From the IMG/VR virus record IMGVR_UViG_3300044681_000884, positions 1 through 29,751 of that record: 29,751 bases of DNA, one strand, 5' to 3'. Positions within the stretch are counted from its first letter, which is position 1. Each line of letters begins with the position of its first letter. The DNA is from a virus. The translations under genes were made by a program, and so were the position numbers. Shown one piece after another: positions 19,386 to 26,792 of this stretch. The notes beneath the pieces were generated by a model that saw only the letters and a list, made by a program, of their open reading frames with translations, was not told where the DNA came from and ran no database searches.

Positions 19386-20387
19386 ATGTTTGAATATTTT
19401 TATCACGAAGTTTTAAGAAGTACAGTTGTTGCATTTGGTTCTTTATTCAATGATATTAGTATTAAGCATACCGACAATAACAAAAATGTAAAAAGTGTTA
19501 TTAAGGTTCCCCTTGCATATGGACCAACTCAAAAATTTCTTGCAAGATTAGAACAATCTCCAGATTTAAATAAGCCTATTCAGATTACACTCCCGAGAAT
19601 GTCTTTTGAATTTACTGGATTGACATATGATTCAACAAGAAAGGCAACTACAACTCAAACATTTACCTCAAAATCTTCTTCAAACGGGACAGAAACAAAA
19701 AAGGCATATTTACCAGTTCCGTATAATATGCAATTTGAGCTCAGTATCATGTCTAAATTGAATGATGATGCTTTACAAATTATAGAGCAAATTTTACCAT
19801 ATTTTCAACCGGCATATACTATGACAGTAGAATTAGTAAATGAAATTAATGAGAAGAGGGATATTCCAATAGTTTTGGAAAGCATCACAATGCAAGATGA
19901 TTATGAAGGAAACTTTCTATCAAGAAGAGTGTTATTATACACATTAAGATTTACTGCAAAAACTTATCTTTTTGGACCAGTTTCTTCTGCAACAAAGGAT
20001 ATTATCAAAAAAACTACAATTGGTTATATTGCTGGAGATACTACAAATTCTCCAATAAGGGAGGTTGTTTATTCCGCACAACCAAGAGCAATCAAAAATT
20101 ATACTGGAAATATTTTAACAACATTAACCAAAGATATAGATACAGAAGATACATTGATTCACATTAATGATTCTTCATCAATAATTTCTAATACTTATCT
20201 TGATATTGAGGGGGAAGAAGTATTTGTAAAACTTGTTTCCGGAAATACTATTACAGTAGAAAGAGGTAAAGATGGAACACAAATTACTTCCCATTTAATT
20301 GGCGCAGAGGTAAAATCCATAACAACTGCAGACAGTTTGTTAATAGAAGATGGTGATGATTTTGGTTTTAGTGGTTCAAATTTATAA
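19386..20387 (+). CDS. 15: tail sheath stabiliser / tail completion protein gp15
   Basis: T4 gp15 is a hexameric tail terminator that binds the last sheath and tube rings and connects tail to neck. This protein has 333 residues (T4: 272). The core covers residues 1-~200: MFEYFYHEVLRSTVVAFGSL, FNDISIKH, SVIKVPLAYGPTQKFLARLE, ITLPRMSFEFTGLTYDSTRK, VPYNMQFELSIMSKLNDDAL, QIIEQILPYFQPAYT, LYTLRFTAKTYLFGP. Residues ~245-311 are an added C-terminal module (EDTLIHINDSS ... IEGEEVFVKLVSGNTITVER, GKDGTQITSHLIGAEV), related to modules in the two giant proteins. The Shine-Dalgarno AAAGGAAG lies seven bases before the ATG. Confidence 0.92.
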   Translation: MFEYFYHEVLRSTVVAFGSLFNDISIKHTDNNKNVKSVIKVPLAYGPTQKFLARLEQSPDLNKPIQITLPRMSFEFTGLTYDSTRKATTTQTFTSKSSSNGTETKKAYLPVPYNMQFELSIMSKLNDDALQIIEQILPYFQPAYTMTVELVNEINEKRDIPIVLESITMQDDYEGNFLSRRVLLYTLRFTAKTYLFGPVSSATKDIIKKTTIGYIAGDTTNSPIREVVYSAQPRAIKNYTGNILTTLTKDIDTEDTLIHINDSSSIISNTYLDIEGEEVFVKLVSGNTITVERGKDGTQITSHLIGAEVKSITTADSLLIEDGDDFGFSGSNL

Positions 20388-20397
20388 ATTTTAGCAC

Positions 20398-20826
20398 ATG
20401 ACAAAAAAATTTGATAAGTTAAATCAGTCTTTTAATACAAGTGCTGAAATTATATCTAAAAAAATAGATACTAATATAGAAAGTATAGAGACAACTACTT
20501 CTAGTATTTCGGAAGATATTAAAAAAGATTACGAATATACTAGAGGAAATTTATACTCTTTAATAGAAAAAGGTCAAGAAGCTATTAACGGTATTCTTGA
20601 GTTGGCCCAGGAAAGTGAAATGCCTAGAGCATATGAAGTTGCCGGACAACTCATTAAAAGTGTTGCAGATGCCACGGATAAATTAATGGAACTTCAGAAA
20701 AAATTAAAAGACGTTGAAGAAAATAAAATAAAAGGACCAACAACAGTCAATAATGCATTATTTGTTGGATCTACAGCAGAATTAGCAAAATTTTTAAAAC
20801 AACAATCTCAAGAAAATATAGAATAA
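20398..20826 (+). CDS. 16: small terminase subunit gp16
   Basis: gp16 forms a ring that recognises phage DNA and regulates the gp17 ATPase/nuclease at the start of packaging. The 142-residue protein (T4: 164) is highly helical and charged. It shows the conserved central segment DIKKDYEYTRGNLYSLIEKG, QEAINGILELAQESEMPRAY, EVAGQLIKSVADATDKLMEL, and a C-terminal VNNALFVGSTAELAKFL tail. The start at 20398 is ten bases after the gp15 stop with no clear Shine-Dalgarno. Unusually, it is not adjacent to gp17: a 555-residue gene with its own late promoter lies between the two terminase genes. Confidence 0.92.
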   Translation: MTKKFDKLNQSFNTSAEIISKKIDTNIESIETTTSSISEDIKKDYEYTRGNLYSLIEKGQEAINGILELAQESEMPRAYEVAGQLIKSVADATDKLMELQKKLKDVEENKIKGPTTVNNALFVGSTAELAKFLKQQSQENIE

Positions 20827-20832
20827 TAAATA
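20825..20832 (+). promoter_or_regulatory. T4-type late promoter box AATAAATA
   Basis: Seven of eight match to TATAAATA, overlapping the gp16 stop TAA (20824-20826). The next gene starts 24 bases downstream. It separates expression of the mosaic gene, and probably of gp17, from gp16. Confidence 0.55.
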
Positions 20833-20856
20833 TAATGAGATACTTAATGAATCTAA

Positions 20857-22524
20857 ATGCCCAAAAAACATCATAAAACATTTAAAGATGTATCTGAAGA
20901 GGGTCTTAGAGATTGGTTTGGATCATCTAAATCTAAAAACAAAAAACCTGGTTGGGTAAATGTTGTAACTGGTGGAACTTGTGCTAGTGATGAACCGGGA
21001 GAAGGCGTTCCTAAGTGCGTCTCCTCAAAAAAAAGAGCAAGTATGACAAAGGCAGAAAGACTTTCTGCAGCAAGAAGAAAAAAGGAAGCAGATCCGGGAC
21101 AACAAGAAAAAACGGATGCTGCAAAACCAACATACGTTTCAACTGATAGTCCAAGAAAAAAAATGAAAGAAGAATTAGAACTTCAAGAAGTCAAGGATAA
21201 ACCAGGAAAAGGTAGTGGCAAAAAAGATGCGTGCTATAATAAGGTAAAATCTAGATACGACGTTTGGCCAAGTGCATATGCATCTGGAGCACTTGTAAAA
21301 TGTCGTAAAGTCGGTGCAGCAAACTGGGGAACCAAAACGGAGGAAACTATGCACGAAGAAGAAAGATACTGCCCTTTATGCGATAAAAGAGAAACAAGAT
21401 CTGAATGCTCTTATGGAGAGAAAGCATGGGATAAAGTCTCAGTTAAAGACGAAGAATACTCGATGGCAAGGTCAGAACTCAAGACCATTGAGGACGCAGT
21501 AAAAAGACTCAAATCAAAAGTAAATAGAGGTGAAGGAGATCTAGAGGCATGGGTTCAATCAAAAATCACTAAAGCAGCAGATTATATTGACACAGCTGCA
21601 GATTATGTTGCAAGTGGTGAAATGGAAGAAGAATTAAGTCCTAGAATTAATCCAGAAAAACACAAATCACAAAGATTGTCATCGGCAGCAAAAAAAATTG
21701 AGAATATGACAACTGCTCAACAAGCACAATTACCACAAAAGGCAAAAAAAGTCGTTGGAGTAACACTGCCAAAATTTGAAGAAAAATTAGTAGATAAAAT
21801 TACTAAAGAAATTCTCGATGAAAAATGTTGGAGTGGATATAAAAGGAAAAAAGGAACTTCTAAATTTGAAAAGGGTTCTTGTGTAAAATCAGAAAATGTC
21901 ACTATTGAAGACGCAAACGGAAATACATTTGCAGAAGTTATTGATATTATTAAACCTGAACCAATTAAAGGTTTTAAGTCTCAAGTAAATGAAGCAACAA
22001 GACTTCAGGCACAAACTGGAAATGTAATCGCGGTTACTTTAAACTGGAGAGGAAAATATTATTCTCTAAAAATGTTTTTTCCTCAAGTTAAACTTCCAAC
22101 ACGTAAAGAAATTAATGATGAACTTCAAAAAGTTTATCCAAATTGCAATGTAATTTATCATTCTGTTTCCGAAATTCAACCCGGACAACCTCTAATCCAG
22201 GCATTTGGTCCTCAAGGTGGAAATACTGCAAAACCAGGAGCAAATAAAAACTATGTAAAACCAATGGGAGAAGAAGTTGAGGTTGATGAAGACTGGCAAA
22301 AAGTAAATCGTCAAGATAGAACTGATGGATTGAGTTCCGCTGCAGTAAAGGCATATCGCAGAGAAAATCCAGGTTCAAAACTTAAAACTGCTGTTACCAC
22401 ACCTCCTTCAGAATTAAAACCAGGTTCGGCGGACTGGAAAAGGAGAAGAAATTTCTGTAGTCGTTCTAGAAGTTGGACTGGAGAAAGAGGTAAGGCAGCA
22501 CGCAAACGCTGGAATTGTAATTAA
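20857..22524 (+). CDS. domain-mosaic cysteine-containing phage protein (DUF5872/DUF6321-like segments)
   Basis: 555 residues built from short segments I recognise from T4-like marine phages, none with a known function. Residues 8-95: GLRDWFGSSKSKNKKPGWVN, VVTGGTCASDEPGEG, PKCVSS. Residues 110-158: DACYNKVKSRYDVWPSAYAS, GALVKCRKVGAANWG (DUF5872-like). Residues 172-184: CPLC...C, a possible metal site. Residues 198-255: helical MARSELKTIEDAVKRLKSKV with EAWVQSKITKAADYIDTAAD. Residues 324-342: CWSGYKRKKGTSKFEKGSC. Residues 357-448: a predicted alpha/beta segment (YYSLKMFFPQVKLPTRKEIN). Residues 478-555: a basic Arg/Lys tail with FCSRSRSW and RKRWNC. The DUF numbers are from memory. It lies between gp16 and gp17 under its own late promoter, so it is probably made late. 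It could be an internal head protein or packaging accessory. No Shine-Dalgarno is visible before the ATG. Confidence 0.75.
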   Translation: MPKKHHKTFKDVSEEGLRDWFGSSKSKNKKPGWVNVVTGGTCASDEPGEGVPKCVSSKKRASMTKAERLSAARRKKEADPGQQEKTDAAKPTYVSTDSPRKKMKEELELQEVKDKPGKGSGKKDACYNKVKSRYDVWPSAYASGALVKCRKVGAANWGTKTEETMHEEERYCPLCDKRETRSECSYGEKAWDKVSVKDEEYSMARSELKTIEDAVKRLKSKVNRGEGDLEAWVQSKITKAADYIDTAADYVASGEMEEELSPRINPEKHKSQRLSSAAKKIENMTTAQQAQLPQKAKKVVGVTLPKFEEKLVDKITKEILDEKCWSGYKRKKGTSKFEKGSCVKSENVTIEDANGNTFAEVIDIIKPEPIKGFKSQVNEATRLQAQTGNVIAVTLNWRGKYYSLKMFFPQVKLPTRKEINDELQKVYPNCNVIYHSVSEIQPGQPLIQAFGPQGGNTAKPGANKNYVKPMGEEVEVDEDWQKVNRQDRTDGLSSAAVKAYRRENPGSKLKTAVTTPPSELKPGSADWKRRRNFCSRSRSWTGERGKAARKRWNCN

Positions 22525-22526
22525 TC

Positions 22527-22534
22527 TTTAGGAG
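22527..22534 (+). promoter_or_regulatory. ribosome binding site of gp17 (TTTAGGAG)
   Basis: AGGAG lies six bases before the gp17 ATG at 22541 and supports that start over internal methionines. The gp17 start has no late promoter box of its own, so its message probably begins at the box at 20825. Confidence 0.6.
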
Positions 22535-22540
22535 TTTGTT

Positions 22541-24199
22541 ATGACAAATAATGATGTTTATCTTGGCAATCCGTTATTAAAAAAAGCGAATACCACTCAC
22601 GAATTTACTGAAGAGCAAATTCTTGAAATCTCCAAATGCATGAGTGATCCTGTTTATTTTGCAAAAAATTATGTAAAAATTGTAACTCTTGATCATGGAT
22701 TGCAGCCATTTAAAATGTATCCATTTCAAGAAAAACTTGTAAATAGATTTCATGAGCACAGATTTAATATCTGTAAGATGCCTCGTCAAACGGGGAAATC
22801 AACTACCGTAGTATCTTTTCTTTTACACTATGCAGTATTCAATGATAATGTAAATATAGGCATCCTAGCAAACAAAGCAGCAACCGCTAGAGAACTATTA
22901 GATAGATTGCAGACAGCATATGAAAATTTACCAAAGTGGATGCAACAAGGAATCATATCTTGGAACAAGGGTTCTTTGGAACTTGAAAATGGAAGTAAAA
23001 TCTTGGCTGCTTCTACTTCTGCTTCTGCAGTTCGTGGTATGTCATTCAACATTTTATTTTTGGATGAATTTGCGTTCGTCCCAAATCATATTGCAGATTC
23101 ATTCTTTGCTTCAGTTTATCCTACGATCACTTCGGGTAAAAATACAAAAGTAATTATAGTATCAACTCCACATGGTATGAATCATTTCTACCGAATGTGG
23201 CATGATGCTGAAAAAGGTAAGAATGAGTATATATTTACAGATGTTCATTGGAGTGAAGTTCCTGGAAGAGATGAAGAATGGAAAAAGCAAACTATATCAA
23301 ACACTTCTGAACAACAGTTTAAAGTTGAGTTTGAATGTGAATTTTTAGGTTCTGTAGATACCTTAATTGCTCCATCAAAACTAAGATCCCTTGTTTATGA
23401 CCATCCTAAGACTCGCAGTGCTGGATTAGATGTTTATGTAGATCCAGAAGAAAACCACGATTATCTTATTACTGTGGATGTTGCAAGAGGAGTAGGAAAT
23501 GATTACTCTGCATTTACTGTTGTTGATATAACAGAATTTCCTCACAAAGTAGTTGCAAAGTATAGAAATAATGAAATAAAACCAATGCTTTTTCCAAGTA
23601 TTATTGATGAAGTTGGAAAAAGTTACAATGATGCTTATGTGTTATGTGAAGTTAATGATGTTGGGGATCAAGTGGCAAGCATTCTTCAATATGATTTAGA
23701 ATATAAAAATTTACTGATGTGTTCAATGAGGGGAAGAGCAGGTCAAATTGTAGGCCAAGGATTTTCTGGGAAGAAAACTCAACTTGGAGTAAAGATGTCA
23801 AAGACGGTAAAAAAAGTCGGATGTCTTAATCTTAAAACAATGATTGAAGAGAATAAGTTATTTTTAAATGATTATGAGATTATTGCAGAACTCACAACAT
23901 TTATCCAAAAACACAATTCCTTTGAAGCAGAAGAGGGATGTAATGATGACCTTGCAATGTGTTTAGTAATTTATGCTTGGTTAGTAGCTCAAGATTATTT
24001 CAAAGAACTTACAGATCAAGATGTGAGAAAACGATTATATGAAGAGCAAAAAAATCAAATAGAACAAGATATGGCACCATTTGGTTTTGTATCTGATGGA
24101 TTAGACAGTGGTAGTTTTGTAGATAATGATGGTGATAGATGGTTTGTTGATGAATATGGCGATCGTTCAAATGAATGGGAGTATATGTGGAAATATTAA
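22541..24199 (+). CDS. 17: large terminase subunit gp17 (packaging ATPase/nuclease)
   Basis: This is the motor that pumps DNA through the portal and cuts the concatemer. At 552 residues (T4: 610) it has all key motifs. Walker A is MPRQTGKST at residues 80-88. Walker B is ILFLDE at 171-176, with the catalytic Glu at 176. The coupling motif VSTPHG is at 207-212. The RNase H-fold nuclease carries its acidic triad in TVDVARGVGNDYSAF (D313), LCEVNDVGDQ (E370) and GCNDDLAMC (D469/D470). The C-terminal tail APFGFVSDGLD...WEYMW is as in marine T4-like terminases. A TTTAGGAG ribosome site precedes the ATG. It is followed one base after its stop by a zinc-finger ORF. It appears intact. Confidence 0.97.
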   Translation: MTNNDVYLGNPLLKKANTTHEFTEEQILEISKCMSDPVYFAKNYVKIVTLDHGLQPFKMYPFQEKLVNRFHEHRFNICKMPRQTGKSTTVVSFLLHYAVFNDNVNIGILANKAATARELLDRLQTAYENLPKWMQQGIISWNKGSLELENGSKILAASTSASAVRGMSFNILFLDEFAFVPNHIADSFFASVYPTITSGKNTKVIIVSTPHGMNHFYRMWHDAEKGKNEYIFTDVHWSEVPGRDEEWKKQTISNTSEQQFKVEFECEFLGSVDTLIAPSKLRSLVYDHPKTRSAGLDVYVDPEENHDYLITVDVARGVGNDYSAFTVVDITEFPHKVVAKYRNNEIKPMLFPSIIDEVGKSYNDAYVLCEVNDVGDQVASILQYDLEYKNLLMCSMRGRAGQIVGQGFSGKKTQLGVKMSKTVKKVGCLNLKTMIEENKLFLNDYEIIAELTTFIQKHNSFEAEEGCNDDLAMCLVIYAWLVAQDYFKELTDQDVRKRLYEEQKNQIEQDMAPFGFVSDGLDSGSFVDNDGDRWFVDEYGDRSNEWEYMWKY

Positions 24200-24200
24200 T

Positions 24201-24431
24201 ATGGATATAAACAATCAAATAAAATTCGGACATTTACTTTTTACTGATAGAAAATGTAGAGTGTGTGGAGAAATAAAAAACTTGATGGATGGATTCTATA
24301 GAACAAGAAAAGACAGAGGTCCCGTAGCATCATCATATTCATATGAATGTAAAAATTGCACGATAAAGAGAATAGTTGCAAATAAGATAGTATCAAAAGT
24401 TATATGTAAGTGGGAATATCCAGATTGGTAA
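24201..24431 (+). CDS. small zinc-finger protein between gp17 and gp18
   Basis: A 76-residue protein with two Cys-x2-Cys knuckles: C19-R-V-C22 and C50-K-N-C53, separated by a 27-residue loop containing FYRTRKDRG, likely one zinc site. The layout resembles the zinc-binding N-terminal part of small phage HNH/endonuclease VII-type proteins, but no HNH or catalytic motif follows. The frame extends upstream to an ATG at 24126 inside gp17, giving 101 residues. I chose ATG-24201, one base after the gp17 stop, because the extra residues lie in another frame of the conserved gp17 tail. Function unknown: a DNA-binding accessory protein, or a remnant of a homing-endonuclease-type insert. Confidence 0.65.
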   Translation: MDINNQIKFGHLLFTDRKCRVCGEIKNLMDGFYRTRKDRGPVASSYSYECKNCTIKRIVANKIVSKVICKWEYPDW

Positions 24432-24470
24432 ATATTCACGTCAAGTTTCCCCTGCGTAAAGTATTTTTTT
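24430..24470 (+). terminator. imperfect terminator-like hairpin before gp18
   Basis: The left arm AAATATTCACG (24430-24440) can pair with CGTAAAGTATTT (24455-24466), with one mismatch and one bulged G, around a loop of about 14 bases. T's continue to 24470. It overlaps the stop of the zinc-finger gene and ends just before the gp18 late promoter. The stem is weak and AT-rich. Confidence 0.3.
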
Positions 24471-24478
24471 AATAAATA
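24471..24478 (+). promoter_or_regulatory. T4-type late promoter box AATAAATA
   Basis: Seven of eight match to TATAAATA. It is the only box here that lies fully in intergenic DNA. The gp18 ATG is 35 bases downstream, with a CGGAG ribosome site at 24503-24507. Likely a strong promoter, since sheath and tube proteins are needed in large amounts. Confidence 0.6.
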
Positions 24479-24513
24479 TTTTTTAGATAAACTGAGATTT
24501 TACGGAGAAAAAA

Positions 24514-26754
24514 ATGGCGACTCCTCAATTATCTCCAGGCGTGCTCGTCAGGGAAGTTGATTTAACAGTAGGAAGAGCTGATAATGTTTTAGATAATATT
24601 GGTGCTATTGCTGGACCTTTTTCGATTGGACCTGTCGATTATCCTATCGATATAACCACAGAGCAAGAGTTAATTAACGTTTTTGGAAAGCCAATATCTA
24701 CAGATTCTCAATACGAATACTGGATGAGTGCTTCTTCATTCCTTTCATATGGGGGTGTTCTAAAAGTAGTAAGAACTAGTGGCAGTACTTTAAACAATGC
24801 AAATGCTGGAGTAGGTATTGCTGCATCAACATCATTGAAAATTGATAATTACGATGATTATACTGCAAATCATTCAGAAGGAAATAATTTTACCTTTGCA
24901 TCCAAAAATCCTGGTTCTTGGGCAAATAACTTAAAAGTTTGTGTTATTGATGATCTTGCCGATCAAATTATTGGAATTACAACAACAGATCTGGGAAGTT
25001 TAGGAGTTGCAGTTGGATATGGCATTACTTCTGCATTAAATGCAGTTTCAATTCCAGAAACAGGAACAACTTCAACTTTTACTGGTTATTTAAAAGGTAT
25101 TATTACCGGAGTGACTACTGATGCAACTAATCAAAATAGCAGCATTTCTGTAAAAATTACTTCAAGAGTTTCATCGTCTGGTACTGAAACACAAATTGAT
25201 TATGCTGAAGGCACAACTTTTGCTGCTTTTACAAATTCTTCAGTATTAACATTTGTTAATAATTCAGGAATTACGACAGGAACTGCAACTGCTGCTTCAG
25301 TTTCTGATTGGTATGAGTCACAAACATTAGGTTTAACCAATACGACAATTTACTGGAGATCTATTGCGCCAAAGCCAACTACAAATAGATACTCTCTCGA
25401 AAGAAATGGAAAAAATGACGCAATTCATGTTGTAGTTGTTGATGATCTTGGAACGATTACTGGAAATCAAGGTACAATTCTTGAAAAGCACTTAAGTCTT
25501 TCAAAGGCACTTGATTCCGTATCTGCAGTCAATTCTCCACAAAAGATTTGGTATGAACAATATCTTGCAGACTATTCGTCTCAAGTTTATGCTGGAGGAA
25601 ACCCTTCAAGCGCAGCGGATGCTTATTGGGGAACCGCACCAAGAGCAACTGGATTTACAACTTATTCTGGAGTTGCTGCTGCATCATTTACTCCAGTCTC
25701 TAATTCAGATGGCCTTTGGGGATTAAATGCTCAAGATGTTACTTTCAGTGCAATTGGAAACAAAACTTATACATTGACTGGGGGGGTTGATTATTCCTCT
25801 TCAGGTGGAATGAAAGCTACTTTAGGAGATTTAATTACTTCCTATGATAAGTTTTCAAATAAAGATGAAATTCAGGTAGATTATCTAATCATGGGACCTG
25901 GATTAGATAATGTTGAAGAATCGCAGGCAAAAGCAGGTTATTTAATCTCATTGGCAGAATTAAGAAAAGATTGTATTGCCACCATTGGACCACATAGAAC
26001 AGATTTAGTTGGTGTTACAAACACTACTACACAAACAAATAATCTTATTAAGTTCTTTAGTGGAGTCAATAGTGGAGTCAATAGTGGAGTCAATAGTTCT
26101 TTACCATCTTCATCTTATGCAGTATTTGATAGTGGGTACAAATATACTTATGATAGATTCAATAACAAATTTGTTTATATTCCTTGTAATGCCGATGTTG
26201 CCGGTCTAATGTGCCGCACCAACATTGTTGCATATCCTTGGTTCTCTCCGGCTGGTCAGCAAAGAGGAATATTGAACAATGCAATCAAACTTGCATATAA
26301 TCCAAATAAAGCACAAAGAGATAAACTCTATCCACAAAGAGTCAATGCAATAGTAACTCAACCTGGAATTGGAACACTCCTCTTTGGGGATAAAACTGCA
26401 CTGGGATATGCTTCCGCATTCGATAGAATCAATGTTCGTCGTTTATTCCTCACAATTGAACAAGCACTTCAAAGAGCGGCTCAGGCACAACTCTTTGAAC
26501 TTAACGACGAATTAACTAGAGCAAACTTTAAGAATATTGTTGAACCTTATCTACGTGATGTTCAAGCAAAGAGAGGTTTGTATGGATTCTTCGTTGTTTG
26601 TGATACCACAAATAATACTCCAGATGTCATTGACAATAATGAATTTAGAGCGGATATTTTCTTAAAACCAGCGAAATCTATTAATTATGTAACTCTTACT
26701 TTTGTTGCAACTCGTACTGGAGTAAGTTTTGAAGAGGTTGCAGGTACTGTTTGA
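24514..26754 (+). CDS. 18: contractile tail sheath protein gp18
   Basis: gp18 polymerises around the gp19 tube and contracts during infection. The 746-residue protein (T4: 659) begins with the family's N-terminal strand region MATPQLSPGVLVREVDLTVG, followed by NIGAIAGPFSIGPVDYPI. The conserved C-terminal assembly domain is at residues ~580-740: AYPWFSPAGQQRGILNNAIK, LYPQRVNAIVTQPGIGTLLF, GDKTAL, SAFDRINVRRLFLTIEQAL, FVVCDTTNNTPDVIDNNEF. The middle (residues ~100-520) is the variable outer part. Residues 516-527 are three perfect SGVN repeats. A run of seven Gs lies at 25780-25786. CGGAG seven bases or less before the ATG supports the start. gp19 follows after 38 bases. Confidence 0.96.
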   Translation: MATPQLSPGVLVREVDLTVGRADNVLDNIGAIAGPFSIGPVDYPIDITTEQELINVFGKPISTDSQYEYWMSASSFLSYGGVLKVVRTSGSTLNNANAGVGIAASTSLKIDNYDDYTANHSEGNNFTFASKNPGSWANNLKVCVIDDLADQIIGITTTDLGSLGVAVGYGITSALNAVSIPETGTTSTFTGYLKGIITGVTTDATNQNSSISVKITSRVSSSGTETQIDYAEGTTFAAFTNSSVLTFVNNSGITTGTATAASVSDWYESQTLGLTNTTIYWRSIAPKPTTNRYSLERNGKNDAIHVVVVDDLGTITGNQGTILEKHLSLSKALDSVSAVNSPQKIWYEQYLADYSSQVYAGGNPSSAADAYWGTAPRATGFTTYSGVAAASFTPVSNSDGLWGLNAQDVTFSAIGNKTYTLTGGVDYSSSGGMKATLGDLITSYDKFSNKDEIQVDYLIMGPGLDNVEESQAKAGYLISLAELRKDCIATIGPHRTDLVGVTNTTTQTNNLIKFFSGVNSGVNSGVNSSLPSSSYAVFDSGYKYTYDRFNNKFVYIPCNADVAGLMCRTNIVAYPWFSPAGQQRGILNNAIKLAYNPNKAQRDKLYPQRVNAIVTQPGIGTLLFGDKTALGYASAFDRINVRRLFLTIEQALQRAAQAQLFELNDELTRANFKNIVEPYLRDVQAKRGLYGFFVVCDTTNNTPDVIDNNEFRADIFLKPAKSINYVTLTFVATRTGVSFEEVAGTV
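26059..26094 (+). repeat. perfect 12-bp tandem repeat x3 in gp18
   Basis: agtggagtcaat is repeated three times without a mismatch, encoding SGVN-SGVN-SGVN in frame just before a Ser-rich loop (SLPSSSY). Copy-number change would stay in frame, so this is a likely site of length variation in a surface loop of the sheath. Confidence 0.95.
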
Positions 26755-26777
26755 TAATATTATTCAACAAATAACTC

Positions 26778-26785
26778 AAGGAGGT
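26778..26785 (+). promoter_or_regulatory. strong ribosome binding site setting a GTG start for gp19
   Basis: AAGGAGGT is the best Shine-Dalgarno match in the window and lies seven bases before GTG-26793. It makes the GTG the clear start of gp19. There is no ATG in that position. Confidence 0.8.
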
Positions 26786-26792
26786 AACAATC

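Noticed and set aside
20383-20390. TATAAATT box before gp16
   Set aside because: It has a last-base mismatch and only seven bases to the gp16 ATG, too close for a usable leader, unlike the 17-35 bases at the other boxes.
20835-20876. Thirteen-codon leader ORF overlapping the start of the mosaic gene
   Set aside because: It has no ribosome site and no recognisable attenuator structure, and is likely chance.
22541-24199. Possible intron or intein in the large terminase
   Set aside because: All ATPase and nuclease motifs appear in order with normal spacing and a continuous frame.
24126-24200. Upstream ATG-24126 for the zinc-finger gene, overlapping gp17 by ~74 bases
   Set aside because: The added residues are an out-of-frame reading of the conserved gp17 C-terminus. 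ATG-24201, just after the gp17 stop, is more economical.
25780-25786. Run of seven Gs in gp18 as a programmed frameshift site
   Set aside because: The normal frame continues through conserved sheath sequence and no alternative-frame product is evident. It is only a possible sequencing or slippage hot spot.
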